Origin: Sindora glabra | Taxonomy: Eukaryota > Streptophyta > Magnoliopsida > Fabales > Fabaceae | Length of the DNA: 64,000 bases | Direction of reading: 5' to 3' | Assembly (NCBI GenBank): GCA_020226215.1 | Contig: CM035234.1 | Location: 72,867,135 to 72,931,134 of the forward strand | Shown here: piece by piece, positions 13,201-24,115 of the stretch | Layout of the letters: every line of letters begins with the position of its first letter | Position numbering within the stretch: the stretch's first letter is position 1 | Notes under the pieces: generated by a model | Database searches by the model: none | The model's input: only the letters and a program-made list of their open reading frames with translations | What the model was told of the DNA's origin: nothing | Translations under genes and position numbers: made by a program

Positions 13201-14260
13201 TCTAAGTTAGATAATATTTCTTTTTTTCTACTTAGATGATTACTACAACTTGTATCTAATAACCACTGGTTGTTATTTTTATTAGTTATTGCATGACTGA
13301 TTATTAAAACTATCTTTGTATCTTCTTCATTTTCTACTACTCGAGCATAAGTCTCTCTAATATTCAATGTTTTTGCACAACATTCTTAACTATAGTGACT
13401 ATACTTCTTATAGTTATGGCATTAAATATGAGATTTGTATTCAGATTGAAAATGCCTATACTTTTTGCATTTGTTACATTGAAGATTAGATTTATTTTGA
13501 AAAGAGCCATTACTTTTTGTGCCTTAGCTTAAATCAGCTTCAAGGTTCCTCTCTCTTCCTTTGAAATTCTAAAATCTTTGGTTGTGCTCCACTTTTCTTT
13601 GTAAAGCTCTTTCATTTCTCACATTTGTTTAAGCTATTAATGTTTGCTTAATTGTGCCGCTTGATCTTTCACTCATCTGAATTTAACGTAACTTTAAGGA
13701 TGCTTGCAAGTCATTCAACATCATAGTGCTAAGGTCTTTAAACTCTTCAATAGCTACCACGACTTCTTTCTTTATTATACTATCGCTATTGCTTTTCATA
13801 ACTTGGTGAGCTTATCTATTTGTGAAAAATAATCACGAATAATTTCATTCATGCCTTGCTCTATTAGCTTGAACTGCCACTTTAAGCCCTACAACCTTTT
13901 TTTTTTCTTACGAGATATGCTCTTTCATATGTTTTAAGCAAAATTTCCTAAGCTTCTTTTGCTATTTTAGAATGGAAAATTTTCTTAAGAACAGGTAGCT
14001 CCACATATTGACAGATTAGAAACAAAGTTTTTTCATTAAGTAGATAATCTCCATCTACTTGTTATTGATTAGCCTTTGATAATTCTACACCTTCTACTAG
14101 TTTAACAAAACCTTTCTCTAAAATTTCTCCATAGCAGCTACTCTTTAAACACAACTCCATCAAGCATTTCCACATGGTAAAATTGGTTTTGCCATCAAGC
14201 TTGAAGATTATAGCTTGCATTTGTTGAAGTTGGTTTTTTCTTGTGCTTATAGTTGTTGCC
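10290..14260 (-). pseudogene. Copia gag-pol polyprotein, multiply broken
   Basis: On the minus strand, domains appear in order. A CNKCKKYRHFQSEY zinc-knuckle remnant lies at about 13,490-13,440. A protease start, WLLDTSCSNHL, lies near 13,290-13,250, with SC in place of the catalytic-loop SGA/GA. A GAG-pre-integrase remnant (FGHFNFKSI and a later C-x(n)-GKK) lies at 12,840-12,700. Integrase text (YTQQNGVAKRKNRTI) lies near 12,390-12,290. The RT core YVDDLIFTG is intact at 11,232-11,196. RNase H text (WSSKKQ, then CDNKSTI and KHIDIKHH) lies at 10,650-10,359. Several in-frame stops and frame changes separate these blocks, so no polyprotein can be made. The domain order (integrase before RT) is what defines copia rather than gypsy. 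Confidence 0.88.
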
Positions 14261-14275
14261 GTCTTGGTATAACTA

Positions 14276-14287
14276 GCTTTGATACTA
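14276..14287 (-). promoter_or_regulatory. Primer binding site of the copia element
   Basis: The minus strand reads TAGTATCAAAGC two bases inside the 5' LTR. The plant copia consensus complementary to initiator tRNA-Met is TGGTATCAGAGC, so there are two mismatches, both of the G-to-A kind. Confidence 0.75.
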
Positions 14288-14289
14288 GA

Positions 14290-14805
14290 TGTTGGCAGTT
14301 AAGATTAATTTCCTAGCTGAAATATCGATGATACACAAAGAACAAGAATTGAACACTTACATGGAATTTTATTATAGAAATAATACACACAAAGTTTGGC
14401 CGATGTTAATGGCCATTTACACAAAACACACTCATAAAGACTCATTAGAGTCTTTTATTTTTGCACTCTTCAATTTTTCTCCACTCATAAGTACATTTAA
14501 TTAACATGAATGCCTCCCCTATTTATACAACTCAAAGTTCAATTAAACATATCAAGAAAATTAACTTTTTACAACAGCAAAATTTGACCAAATACTAAGT
14601 CTTTAGAAATAACTATTTACAGCTATTAAGCTTATCCAATAGCTATAAATCTTTAACTCTTTTACTTGAAAATAAACAACTTTCACCACCTAATAATCCA
14701 GTTATCATTCCTTAATTGTTAAGCTTTGAATAGAATAGGTGTGTGTGGAAAATTCTAGTAACTTTAAGTAGTAGTAGTAGCCACGTTTAATTTTAATTTC
14801 TAACA
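14290..14805 (-). repeat. Right (5') LTR of the copia element
   Basis: It starts TGTTGGCAGTT and ends TTTCTAACA, and aligns with 9,670-10,188 with scattered substitutions. On the minus strand it is the upstream LTR and so would hold the element promoter. Confidence 0.85.
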
Positions 14806-15239
14806 TCAGGTAATCATGTTATGTCAGGTAGGTTGAATTTTTGCACAAACCATGAATTTATGAATCCGTGCATTCATTAGTAGGTATGATTGCTTACATG
14901 AGTTCGGAGAGAATCAATGTAGACATTGATGGTGAGGCCTCCCGCATTAAATCCTCCATTAAATTCATATCCCTTTGTAACAAAAAATGACTTACAAGAT
15001 GTAGGAGGAAAAAAGAATAAGAAGAAGAAAGAAGGGGTACTTATGGAATTATTGATCAAATTTGACCTCGTTCAATTGACTTAATGGATCTTAACTCCCT
15101 TAATTGAAAAAAAAATTTATAGGTAGTGCATTTTTTAATTTAGGGAAGGTGAGTATAAATTTTCAAACTAAATGGCAAACTTACATAATTAAAGTAAAAT
15201 ATAAAGAAGGGTAGTGTATTTTATTCAACATTTTATTTA
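14806..15239. other. Intergenic DNA right of the copia element
   Basis: No gene was recognised. A 60-codon minus-strand frame at 14,877-15,059 has a Phe-rich start and no family features I know. Directly beyond 15,239 the inverted repeat shared with 1.5-2.1 kb begins. Confidence 0.3.
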
Positions 15240-15953
15240 TTATGATATTGTTAAATTTTACTTTTTAATTAAATTTTATATAATTTTAAATACTTTTTAA
15301 ATAAAATAATTTATTTATAAATAAATTAAAATTATTTTTATTGAAATAAAATGAAATCAATTTTAAAAAGGTTGTTTAAGCTTTAATCTCAATTATAGCT
15401 CATAGAACCCACAATGGCTTGTACAAAAAACTTGTACTTTATTTGTTTTGAAAGAAAGTATCCCATAAATTTATTTATTTATATTTATAACTATAAAATA
15501 TTGAAAAATTTTAAAAAAATATTTTATTTATTTAATGTTATATAAGTTGTATTACATAATATAACATTCATAATTTTAAAAGAATTATCTCTTATTGTCA
15601 TTGCATTATGTGTTATTTTGTTAATTACAAAGAAATTACAAAAATCCTTTTATTAAATAAGCAAATGAGTTTTTTTAACAAAAAAAAAAAACATTTTCTA
15701 ACAAAATAGAAAGAGTGTGAATTTAAATTTAAATTTCTTTGATTAACATAACATTGAAAAAAATGCATTATTCAGCCTCCTAAGAAAAGAATTAGTATAA
15801 CATGAACCCCCAATGACTAGTATCTACGTACCCTATACAAATTACAATAAATGAATAAAGTGAAGGACGAAGTCCATATTTCCACTACAATTCAAGCAAC
15901 TAAAAAGAATAAACCCTTTACTATTTCATTCAGTTGCTAGGATATTATCTCTA
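15240..15953 (-). repeat. Inverted copy of 1,480-2,130
   Basis: The reverse complement follows 1,480-2,130 over about 700 bases, including GGACTTCGTCCTTCACTTTA, GAATAATGCATTTTTTTCAA and the AT-rich block TTTATTTATAAATAAATTA. It lies immediately downstream of the kinase remnant, reading on the minus strand. Confidence 0.75.
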
Positions 15954-16390
15954 TCACCTGTTTAAGTTGTTGCCAAGTCTTGCAATTGCTGTGGAACTTG
16001 CTGTTGGAGATAGATATACACAGAGCAAGGCTGGTTTCATTGTGTTTAGCAGCTCATCACCAATCTTTGATGCATCCCTCATCAGCACCAAATCAAACAC
16101 TTTGTTTTTTCTAAACTTCCTCAACTATGGATGTCACCCATTTTAGCAATTCCTGTTAAGAGCTTCAAAATGATGACTCCAAGGCTGTAAACATCAGTCT
16201 GTAGCTTCTTGGTCTTTGAGAACCAAGATACCCTGCAGTGGCAATGATGTTGATGTTATATGTGGTTGTGTGTCTTGAAAGACCAAAATCTGTAATGTGG
16301 GCATTTGTGTGTTCATCCAATAGTATGTAGCCATAAGGGAGATTGCCATGTACAATATTCTCTTGGGTGTGGAGGTGAGATTTCTTTCAG
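15954..16390 (-). pseudogene. LRR receptor-like kinase fragment (IMK2/IMK3-like kinase C-terminus)
   Basis: Minus-strand pieces match the C-terminal half of a plant LRR receptor-like kinase of the inflorescence meristem kinase (IMK/MRLK) type. In order they read NIVHGNL, then YILLDEHTNAHITDFGLSRH (subdomains VIb-VII, with the catalytic loop HGN in place of HRD, as in inactive plant RLKs), then IATAGYLG and DVYSLGVIILKLLTG (subdomains VIII-IX). The tail reads FDLVLMRDAS, IGDELLNTMK and ALLCV before a stop at 15,954-15,956. Frameshifts are needed around 16,175-16,190 and at 16,100, and residues between the LLTG block and FDLVLMRD are largely missing. The ectodomain, transmembrane segment and N-lobe are absent. 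It is a decayed duplicate, not a working gene. Confidence 0.78.
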
Positions 16391-17757
16391 AGACATGAAA
16401 AATCAAATTAAAAAGAACATATCATAATCAAATAATTTATTAATATATACAAAGAGGTATAGATAAATAGGCAAGTAATTCAAAAAGAGTATGATGCCTA
16501 TATCTTCAGTGATATACAAGAATCTATTATCATCATTGAGACTTTTCTTTTTGGACCTTGATTTCTAGATGTATTTTTAAAGTGATGGGTTCTTTAGGTA
16601 TCAAATCAAAGCGTAATTTGTATGTACTGCAAGAAGGAGGCTTCAATATGCCAAGGATTGTCCACTGGACATTAGTTCATCAAATCGTAAATTTTGATGT
16701 AGGTTATATTTACTAATGCTACCAATATTTTCTGATATTTACACTTCTCTCACTTTCTTTTTCTATATATTTGTAGTAACAAAAAGACTTTGATGGTTAT
16801 TTATATAAAATTGAGTTATAACAAATCTAAAACTCAATAATAATTTCTTGAATGAAACAAACCTAAAAACTCAATAGTAACGAATGAATAATATTAACGG
16901 CAACTTATTGGTGTTTGGTTTATTTGACAAATAACTATTCAATTTTAGATTTATTATAATTCAATCTTACATACGTTACCATTAAAATTTTATTCAAATA
17001 GTTTAAAAAATTAGTTATAAAAGCTTAATCTCTTATATATCATATTTAAATATCAAATCTAATCAATATGAAACTTCACAATGTCCCCTACATCTAAACT
17101 TGACTAAATAAACAATTTTGATTAACCTTTTAAGTCTCGCAATTCAAATCTAATAGTTATTTTAGGCTACTCAAGTTTAGAATGCAACAAAATTCATACA
17201 CATTTTAATTTTTTGCCAACGGTTTCAATAAATTTTTGTTCTCATTGGCATCAAGTATGTGAATATGATTGAATAGGATTGATATATCAATTTTTTTTTT
17301 TTGGAAGATGTATGCAAATTCAATGAATAAAAATAAAGTTTCCCAAAAAAAAAAAAAAATCCTCCTTGGAACAAAGCCCTCTCGGTCCCCTACTTCATTT
17401 ATAGGCTTGACAGTTAGGCCACGTTGTAACTACAGAAACAAGTGGGGAATTCTGCTTCAAAAAATAGTAGAGGGACCATGACCAAATCCAAATTTAAAGA
17501 TAATAGGGAGACAAAAATGTACTTAACCAAATGCATTAACATGCTTCATGCCGACCATGGACCAAATTAATAATTGCATCCATAGAATCCACAAGACTCT
17601 GAATGCTGAAATTCATCAGGCAGTGCTTCATACAGCAAACTATGCAGATTTTTTTTTTTTTTTTGACAAACAGTTACGGTGAAGGATGAATCTGTAGAGA
17701 TTGGTGCATCATATTTTGGACAGCATTTAGATCACAACCTGTGGGGGGGGGGGGGGA
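16391..17757. other. Intergenic DNA with a foldback element and homopolymers
   Basis: No gene was recognised. A roughly 190-bp foldback lies at 16,790-16,985: TTGAGTTATAACAAATCTAA pairs with the reverse complement of text at 16,935-16,965. A 45-codon plus-strand frame from about 16,588 reads through without family features. Homopolymers include A-runs near 17,346, a T-run near 17,650, and 14 consecutive G at 17,743-17,756. Confidence 0.4.
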
Positions 17758-18056
17758 GGCGGCGTCAAACTCCAACTACAATAAGGCAATTGTATTAACT
17801 AAGGGTCTGTTCAGGAAACAAGAAAAATAATGCTGGAAATGAAGTGAATACCAGCTGCATATTGCTAGTAAAACTTCAAAAAATTAGCTTCCAGTTCCTT
17901 TCCTTCACTCTTATTTTCCTTATTGGCAAATACACTTCAAAATTCAATTGCCTGCACTTTCACGGATAGATTGATGAGAACTCAGCCATCTGGTACTTTT
18001 ACGAGACAGTTTGCTCGAACAATTCCTGTCAGACTAATGTTTTTATTCTAAAACCA
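17758..18056 (+). repeat. Partner copy of 7,703-8,005
   Basis: It matches 7,703-8,005 in the same orientation. This copy lies 1 kb downstream of the PRA1 gene and may be the source, because the surrounding sequence is less decayed. It carries no open frame. Confidence 0.6.
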
Positions 18057-19023
18057 ACAGTTTCATGCTCGACCATAAAACTAACCAAAAATAAGTAGTA
18101 TTTAATATGCTTTGATTTGGCAGAGGCAACCGGAGTCCCTTAAGATAAAACAAGTTATACACAACGTCTCTCTTCTAGTATTTTGTTTAGCAGGAGGATT
18201 GTGTTCTGAATTCTGACATCTAATATGAGACATGGACCCAATGCTACATCAAAACATCAAGCTCACAAATTTAAATTTTTGAGGCTAATACATAAACCAG
18301 GAGTCAGACCATTAAACCCCGAAATGACGGAAAAGAAAAGGCTAAAGGAAGATTTTGGACTCAAGTTGACGGGAACCTTCTTATAGCAACCCTACATTAA
18401 ATTACACACGCAGTTTCATACACGATACAAAATCAGAAATAAAATGAGATTAAATCCCATGTACCGTTTCTTTTTCCACCAATGGCCAAAAACAAACTTT
18501 AATTCCTGGGGCTGTATTCTAAGAAGAACGGACTAAGAATTCCTTGGGCAACACACCCAATGTCAACTCCCACCAATGAAAACCCAACTGATCTCACTAT
18601 TCTCAGAGAACAGAAACAACTAGCAACTAGGGGTCTTGTTTGGAATTTAACTTTCCATACAAATATAAAGATCTTTTCAGTAAAATAAAAATTAAGGACA
18701 AATTTCTATAATGAAATCAGATATCAATTAATCAAATTACAAATAAATGAATCAATTGAACAAAGAAAAATGACAGATCCACCAACAAGAGAGGCTAATC
18801 CTATACAATCAAATCAAAACACAACAAACAACAGAGATCCCTCCAAATCCCGTTGTATACACCATGTGTACAAGAAAATTTGTTCATACACGTTTTCATA
18901 GAACCTAAGAAGAAGTAGCATTTTCCCAGATTTATTCCCCCTCCAAGTCCTAAAATTCAACAGATTAATCAAATGAAGACACCATTACCGTCATCCACAT
19001 TGATCTCAATTCAATGATGCTTC
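18057..19023 (-). other. 3' flank and UTR of the PRA1 gene
   Basis: It is non-coding and less AT-rich than the surroundings. The part nearest the PRA1 stop should be its 3' UTR. No second gene was recognised. Confidence 0.45.
18931..18936 (-). terminator. Likely polyadenylation signal of the PRA1 gene
   Basis: The minus strand reads AATAAA about 90 bases after the PRA1 stop codon. This is the standard near-upstream element and a plausible distance. Plant signals are loose, so other sites may also be used. Confidence 0.45.
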
Positions 19024-19695
19024 TCAACCGCGGGCAGGAACCGGATTTGTGGCTGCGGCAACAGCAGCATTGGCTGCAGCACCTCTAATGATTGACAGAA
19101 ACCCAGTTGATTGAGAAGCCTCTTGTTCATCCAAGAAGAGATCTTCAGGAACCCTGAACGCACCATGAGCACAAACAATGACAACACCACACATGAGAGC
19201 CGAAACCAGAAGCGAACCAACACTGGTGAGGAATACAACAAACAGGGTCAGGCCACTCAGAAGCGCCAAAGTCTCGAAATCCGAGAATGTGCGACCCAGA
19301 ATAACCAACGGCTGATCAGAGGGTCGGAAGATGTAGAGAAACATCCACGAAGCGAAAAGACCAAGTAGGATGATAAGCGAAAACGGATTTGTAAGAAGCG
19401 AAATCGCAACGATCAGAACAATGATAGCAATGTAATTGACGCGGAAATAGGCGTAGTTCTTGCGGATTCGAAAAGTGGCTTCGGCAAGGGTTTCGGGCTT
19501 TGAAAAGGCAGTGCGGTCAACAAGCTCCCCCCAAGGGCGGCGCTCGGAGATGCCGTGGCGGAGAGAATCGGAGAAGCGGGAGATGAAGGCACGGAAGGCG
19601 GGATTGGAAGCTGCTGCTTTGGGCTCTGCGGCGGCACTACCGGTGGCGGTTTGGGAATTGGAAATGGGGAGAACCGGTGGAGCTGAGGACGTCAT
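19024..19695 (-). CDS. PRA1 family protein (prenylated Rab acceptor, PRA1.B type)
   Basis: This is a single-exon frame of 223 codons ending in TGA at 19,024-19,026. PRA1 proteins are small membrane proteins of the ER, Golgi and endosomes that bind prenylated Rab GTPases and act in vesicle traffic. Residues 52-61 read RRPWGELVDR and 80-88 NYAYFRVNY, both family hallmarks. Two hydrophobic hairpins follow (about 88-123 and 142-178) on either side of FRPSDQPLV and GRTFSD. The conserved HGAFRVPEDLFLDEQE then leads into an Ala-rich tail. Length and lack of introns fit plant PRA1.B genes. I chose the ATG at 19,695 because plant relatives begin just before a PPxLPI motif. An in-frame ATG 19 codons upstream (19,752) would add a Ser/Asn/Lys-rich stretch without family likeness. 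Confidence 0.93.
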   Translation of the reverse strand: MTSSAPPVLPISNSQTATGSAAAEPKAAASNPAFRAFISRFSDSLRHGISERRPWGELVDRTAFSKPETLAEATFRIRKNYAYFRVNYIAIIVLIVAISLLTNPFSLIILLGLFASWMFLYIFRPSDQPLVILGRTFSDFETLALLSGLTLFVVFLTSVGSLLVSALMCGVVIVCAHGAFRVPEDLFLDEQEASQSTGFLSIIRGAAANAAVAAATNPVPARG

Positions 19696-20480
19696 AGTTT
19701 TTTCGTTTTTTCGGGTATTTTTGTTGGTGGTGGATCCAGAAAGGGAAGACAAATATTTAGTATTTGAATGCGGGGATGAAGAGAGAGAAAAGGAAGGAAT
19801 GGCGAGAATTGAATGGGAGAATTTAGGAAGAAAGGGAAGGGAAAGAGAGAAGGAAGATGCAGAACAAGTTGATGGCCGTCAACAATCTCACTCTGCTTAT
19901 CATGGGATGTAATAGCGTTTCTGGGGAGTTTCAGAAATTGCTACATTAAGATTTTAATTTATAATTTTGTCTTTTTAATTTTTTTCCCCTTCTTCGATCA
20001 GTTCTTGAAATGGCTTTTGATTCATGAATCATATAATTTCATAAAATTTAACATATTTGAAAATGTGGTTCTTAAGAATGTTACAACACCTTACTTCTTT
20101 TAATTTTAAAGAATAAAAATATTATAATATTATATTTTAATAAATTTATAAATTTTGAAAAGTACTATAAAACTATAAAAAATTATTTTAATTAATAAGT
20201 GACAAAAATTAGTCAACAAGAGTTTACATTAGAATGTTGGCTGATCATCGACACTAATAAGGGAAAGACTTTCATACATTATTAATATAGTTTACTATTA
20301 AATTTACTGCTTTAGATTCATTGGTCTGCTAGTATTATATGAAATAGAATAAAATTTAATAATTTAAGAGCATTAGTGTACCATTTAGATATTGTCTATT
20401 AATAATAATAATGGTGTATGATATGGATAGTAGTTAAAAAATGATAATGATGATAAATTGTAATTAATTATGATATATGA
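19696..20480 (-). promoter_or_regulatory. 5' leader and promoter region of the PRA1 gene
   Basis: From 19,760 to 19,870 the minus strand is a strongly CT-rich tract (plus-strand GAGAGAAAAGGAAGG and similar), typical of a plant 5' UTR. Upstream is AT-rich DNA up to a Stowaway MITE at 20,482. I see no distinct TATA box that I would trust. Confidence 0.5.
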
Positions 20481-20481
20481 T

Positions 20482-20798
20482 ATTCCCTCTATTTCTACTT
20501 ATTTGTTGTTATTAACTGATTTTATACATATTAAGAAAGTAATTTAATTTATTTATTTTTAGTAAACTTTACAAGATTATCCTTTATGCATAAAATTCAA
20601 GATAGTTAAAAATAAAGAGAGATATACAAAGAAATAAATACAAGTTGATTAATAGTGTAGAATAATAAAGTATTTATTAATAAAAAATAAGAGTAGATTT
20701 AAAAAAAGAATATTTAATACTTCATTGTAATTCTAAAAAAATAGATAAAAATGAATAATTTTTTTAAATATGATAAATAAAAAGAAATAGAGAAAGTA
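20482..20798. mobile_element. Stowaway-like MITE (Tc1/mariner type)
   Basis: The left end reads TTCCCTCTATTTCTACTTAT and the reverse complement of the right end reads CTTTCTCTATTTCTTTTTAT. A TA dinucleotide lies on each side. This matches the CTCCCTCYRTTTCT terminus and TA target site known for Stowaway MITEs. It is about 315 bp long and has no coding capacity. A short partial copy of its right half follows at 20,870-20,955. Confidence 0.75.
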
Positions 20799-20807
20799 GT
20801 AAATAAT

Positions 20808-22199
20808 GGCTCTGTTTGGCACGAATAGTTAAAAAATTAGTTGATAACTGATAATTTATAACTGATAACTGATTGTAATTCTAAAATAATAGATAAAAAT
20901 GAATAAAAAAAGTTTCTTTAAAATGTAACAGATAAAAAGAAATAAAAAAGTAGTAGATAATGATTCCATTTCATACAAATAGCTGATAAGTTAGTTAATA
21001 GTTGATAAGTTATTTGATAACTAATAAGTTAACTAATAGCTAATAGCTGATAAACTAAATAAAATATTTTATAAAATTTGTTGTTGAACTAACTGAAATT
21101 ATAAAATAATATAAAAAAATATATTAATAAATATATATAATTAAAATAATTATATTTATCTAAAAATTAAATTATATTAATGTAATTAAAAATTTTAAAA
21201 TAAAAGTATAATTTCTAATATTTAATTAATTATATTTTTTAAACTTATATATTATTTACTTATATAATTTTTATTTTATTATTTAATATAAAATTATAAT
21301 TACTTAAAATATAATTAATTATATTTTTTAAAAATTACTTAAATTTATATTACAAAAGATATGAATTGTAAATTAATAAAAAGAATAAGGATAGATTTGA
21401 AAAAAAGTTAAGAAAAATAGTAGCTTATAAGCTAAAAGTTACTCTAGATAACTTATTAAGGTTCCATTTCATACAACTAGCTAATAAGTTACTTAATAAC
21501 TGATAGTTTATAAGCTAATTAAACTATTTTATAAAATTAGCTATTGAACTAATTAAAATTATAAAAAGACATAAAATGACATATTAATAGAAATATATGT
21601 AATTAAAATAATTTATATTTATCTAAAAATTAAATTATATTAATGTAATTAAAAATTTTAAAATAAAAGTATAATTTCTAACATTTAATTAATTATATTT
21701 TATAAACTTATATATTTATATAATTTTTATTTTATTATTTATTATAAAATTATAATTACTTAAAATATAATTAAATATATTTTTTAAAAATTACTTAAAT
21801 TTATGTTACAAAAGATATGGATTATAAATTAAAAAAAAGAATAAGGATAAATTTGAAAAAAATTTAAAAAAATAGTAGCTTATAAGTTATAAGTTACTCT
21901 AGATAACTTATTAAAAGTTATAAGTTACTCTAGATAACTTATTAAATCAGAACTTATAAGCTACTCTAGGTAATTTATAGGTTAGTACGAGAAACACTCC
22001 TAGAGGTTAACTTATAACTTATTGACTTGGTCAATAAGCTATAAGTTAACCTCTTTATTGTGTGAAACGAAGCCTAAATCAGAACTTATAAGCTAGTTGG
22101 AGTAACTTATAAACTAGTGCGAGAAATATCTCTAGAGGTTAACTTATAACTTATTAACTTAAAGTATAATCTAATTTATTTGTTGCACGAAACAAAACC
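20808..22199. mobile_element. MITE-like element with terminal GGCTCTGTTTGG and an internal tandem duplication
   Basis: The left end reads GGCTCTGTTTGGCACGAA and the reverse complement of the right end reads GGTTTTGTTTCGTGCA. Subterminal DNA on both sides is full of short repeats such as ATAAGTTA and ATAAGCTA in both orientations. The interior has two near-identical units of about 500 bp. The sequence after ATTCCATTTCATACAA at 20,963 recurs after GTTCCATTTCATACAA at 21,461. An inner right end, TGTGTGAAACGAAGCC, lies near 22,060. It is non-coding. The superfamily (hAT or PIF/Harbinger) is not settled. Confidence 0.65.
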
Positions 22200-23504
22200 A
22201 ATAGCTAATAATAGTAAGTAATGGTAAGCTAACATTAATGATAATAATGGTAATGATCCAAAATGATTAGTGATAGTATTAGTACAGAATAAAGTTAAAA
22301 TGTTAGAATCAAGAACAATAAATAATGAATTGAGGTATTAAGACATTAATGAAAAGATTGCCAAAATAAATATTTTATATGACTAAAATATTTTTATATA
22401 ATAAATATGTAAAATACTCCCTCTCACATAAGAATATTTGAGAGAATATCAAATTAAAAATATTTGCAAGTTTTGAGTGATTTTGATATTTCTTTAAAAC
22501 ATTCTGCAAAATATAAGAAAGAATGTGCAAAACAAACACTCCCACGGAATTCATTTTTATCTGTCATTAACTTTCAACCATAGTTAACTTAAAGGTAAAA
22601 TATATTATACCTCTTAAACTATGATTCAAAATCAACTTAGTACCTAAAATTTTAAATACAAAAACCTTAACCCCTAAAGTTTTAACTAAAATAAAACCAT
22701 TATCTCTTATCTTAATTTTAATGAGAATTTTTTTAATTCCAAGTTGTCTGACTGATTTTGTTCATATTTTAACTCATCTTTTGCAACTGAACAAACCAAA
22801 GCTTGTAATCTAATCCTCCTGATTTATATAAAAAAGAAAATAAAATGATTAAAACTTGTACAAAATTAAAAAAAAAAAAAGCGCATATAAAAACTATGAA
22901 GATTGTGTTAAAGCGTCAATCATTAACTTTCAACTTTAATATGAAATAAAATAAAATTAAAATTAAAATTCCTTTATCAGAAAAAAAAATAAAGATAAAA
23001 GTCAACAAATTTATTTTTAACTCCAATGAAAAAAAAAAATCTTATTCTCTTAGTGAAAGGAAGAATTTTTTCTTTGTGGAGACGAAAGAGAAAGATAATA
23101 AAAGGATTGATCAATATTTTGAAGATTTCGTTATAACTAATAACTTATTTGATATTACCAATCTCGGAAAATCTTCAAGAAATAAGTGACAAGTTTGAAA
23201 ATTGAGGGATAAGTTAATTTTAAAGCATATTTTAGATGTCCATATTGTATAATTTACCCGTAATTTAAAGATTTCCATCTATAATTATTCAATATAGTAA
23301 ATATTTATTAATTTATGCAGCAAAATCATGATATAAAAATGAAGAAAGTAAAACCTTACTTATAAAGATTACTAAGAAAATCATTATTTTAATTATACAT
23401 ATGTTCAAATTTTATGGATCTGATTCCATTGTATCCATTTAAAATATTTCTTTCAACCTACAATTATGTATCACTTCAATGAATAGTCCTTTGATGTTGT
23501 ATCG
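22200..23504. other. AT-rich intergenic DNA
   Basis: No gene was recognised. The stretch 22,580-22,760 resembles common plant intergenic filler with phrases such as TATACCTCTTAAACT, but I find no ends. Confidence 0.35.
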
Positions 23505-24115
23505 TGATCATATATTTGTACAAGTTTAAAACTAATAATTATGTTAGATAATTGTAGACAAATTAAAATATTAAAATGTCAACATGAAAGTAATGTAATG
23601 ATATTTAATATTATTTTAAGAATTTTACTTCTTATCATATTTGAGGTTTGAATATAAAATTTTATATGCATGCATTAACTGAATTACCACTTCTTTTGTT
23701 ATATTAAAAAAAGTTCAAATCAAAAGTATAAATAGATGGAGCAATTTTTTACACAAAATTATATCTTGACATAGTTACACGAATATGAGGCACTTTACAT
23801 GAATCTATAATTAACTTTATGAATTTTGGTGGTAAATGAATCAATTCATTTAATAAAAATAATAAATAGATTGGGTTACAGTTAACTCAAAATTAAATAA
23901 GTTAACATGTTAAATTATTTAAGAATTTATATTATAATTTTAAAAATAATTAATAATTAAATTGTATTATAAATAGTTGTATATAATAAATAAATAAATT
24001 TTATGTTTAAAAAAAATGAAAATAAAAGCTTAATAAAAATTTAATCAATAATTAGAAATATTATTAGTGAAAAATAATAAATAATTAAATTTAGTATAAT
24101 TTTTTTTGTTAATGG
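23505..24115 (+). repeat. Long direct repeat, copy 1
   Basis: It matches 24,725-25,325 over its whole 600 bases with moderate divergence. Shared text includes TAGATAATTGTAGACAAATT at the left and ACATTATTAGTGAAAA-like text near the right. It could be the LTR of a small non-coding LTR element, or simply a tandem duplication. Confidence 0.65.

Larger units (their letters stand above)
9670..14805 (-). mobile_element. Complete-structure Ty1/copia LTR retrotransposon, coding-dead
   Basis: Two LTRs begin with TGTTGGCAGTT at 9,670 and 14,290 and end in TAACA at 10,267 and 14,805. They are flanked by TTAGG and TCAGG, a 5-bp target duplication with one change. On the minus strand the right LTR is followed by TAGTATCAAAGC, two mismatches from the usual initiator-tRNA-Met primer site TGGTATCAGAGC. 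The left LTR is preceded by a purine-rich AAGCGAGGA. The interior reads gag, protease, integrase, RT and RNase H in the copia order, but with many stops. By eye the first 60 bases of the two LTRs differ at about seven positions, so the insertion is not recent. It cannot move on its own. Confidence 0.9.

Noticed and set aside
19111..19912. Plus-strand and alternative minus-strand open frames over the PRA1 gene
   Set aside because: They are shadows of the PRA1 frame, with no family likeness and no good start context.
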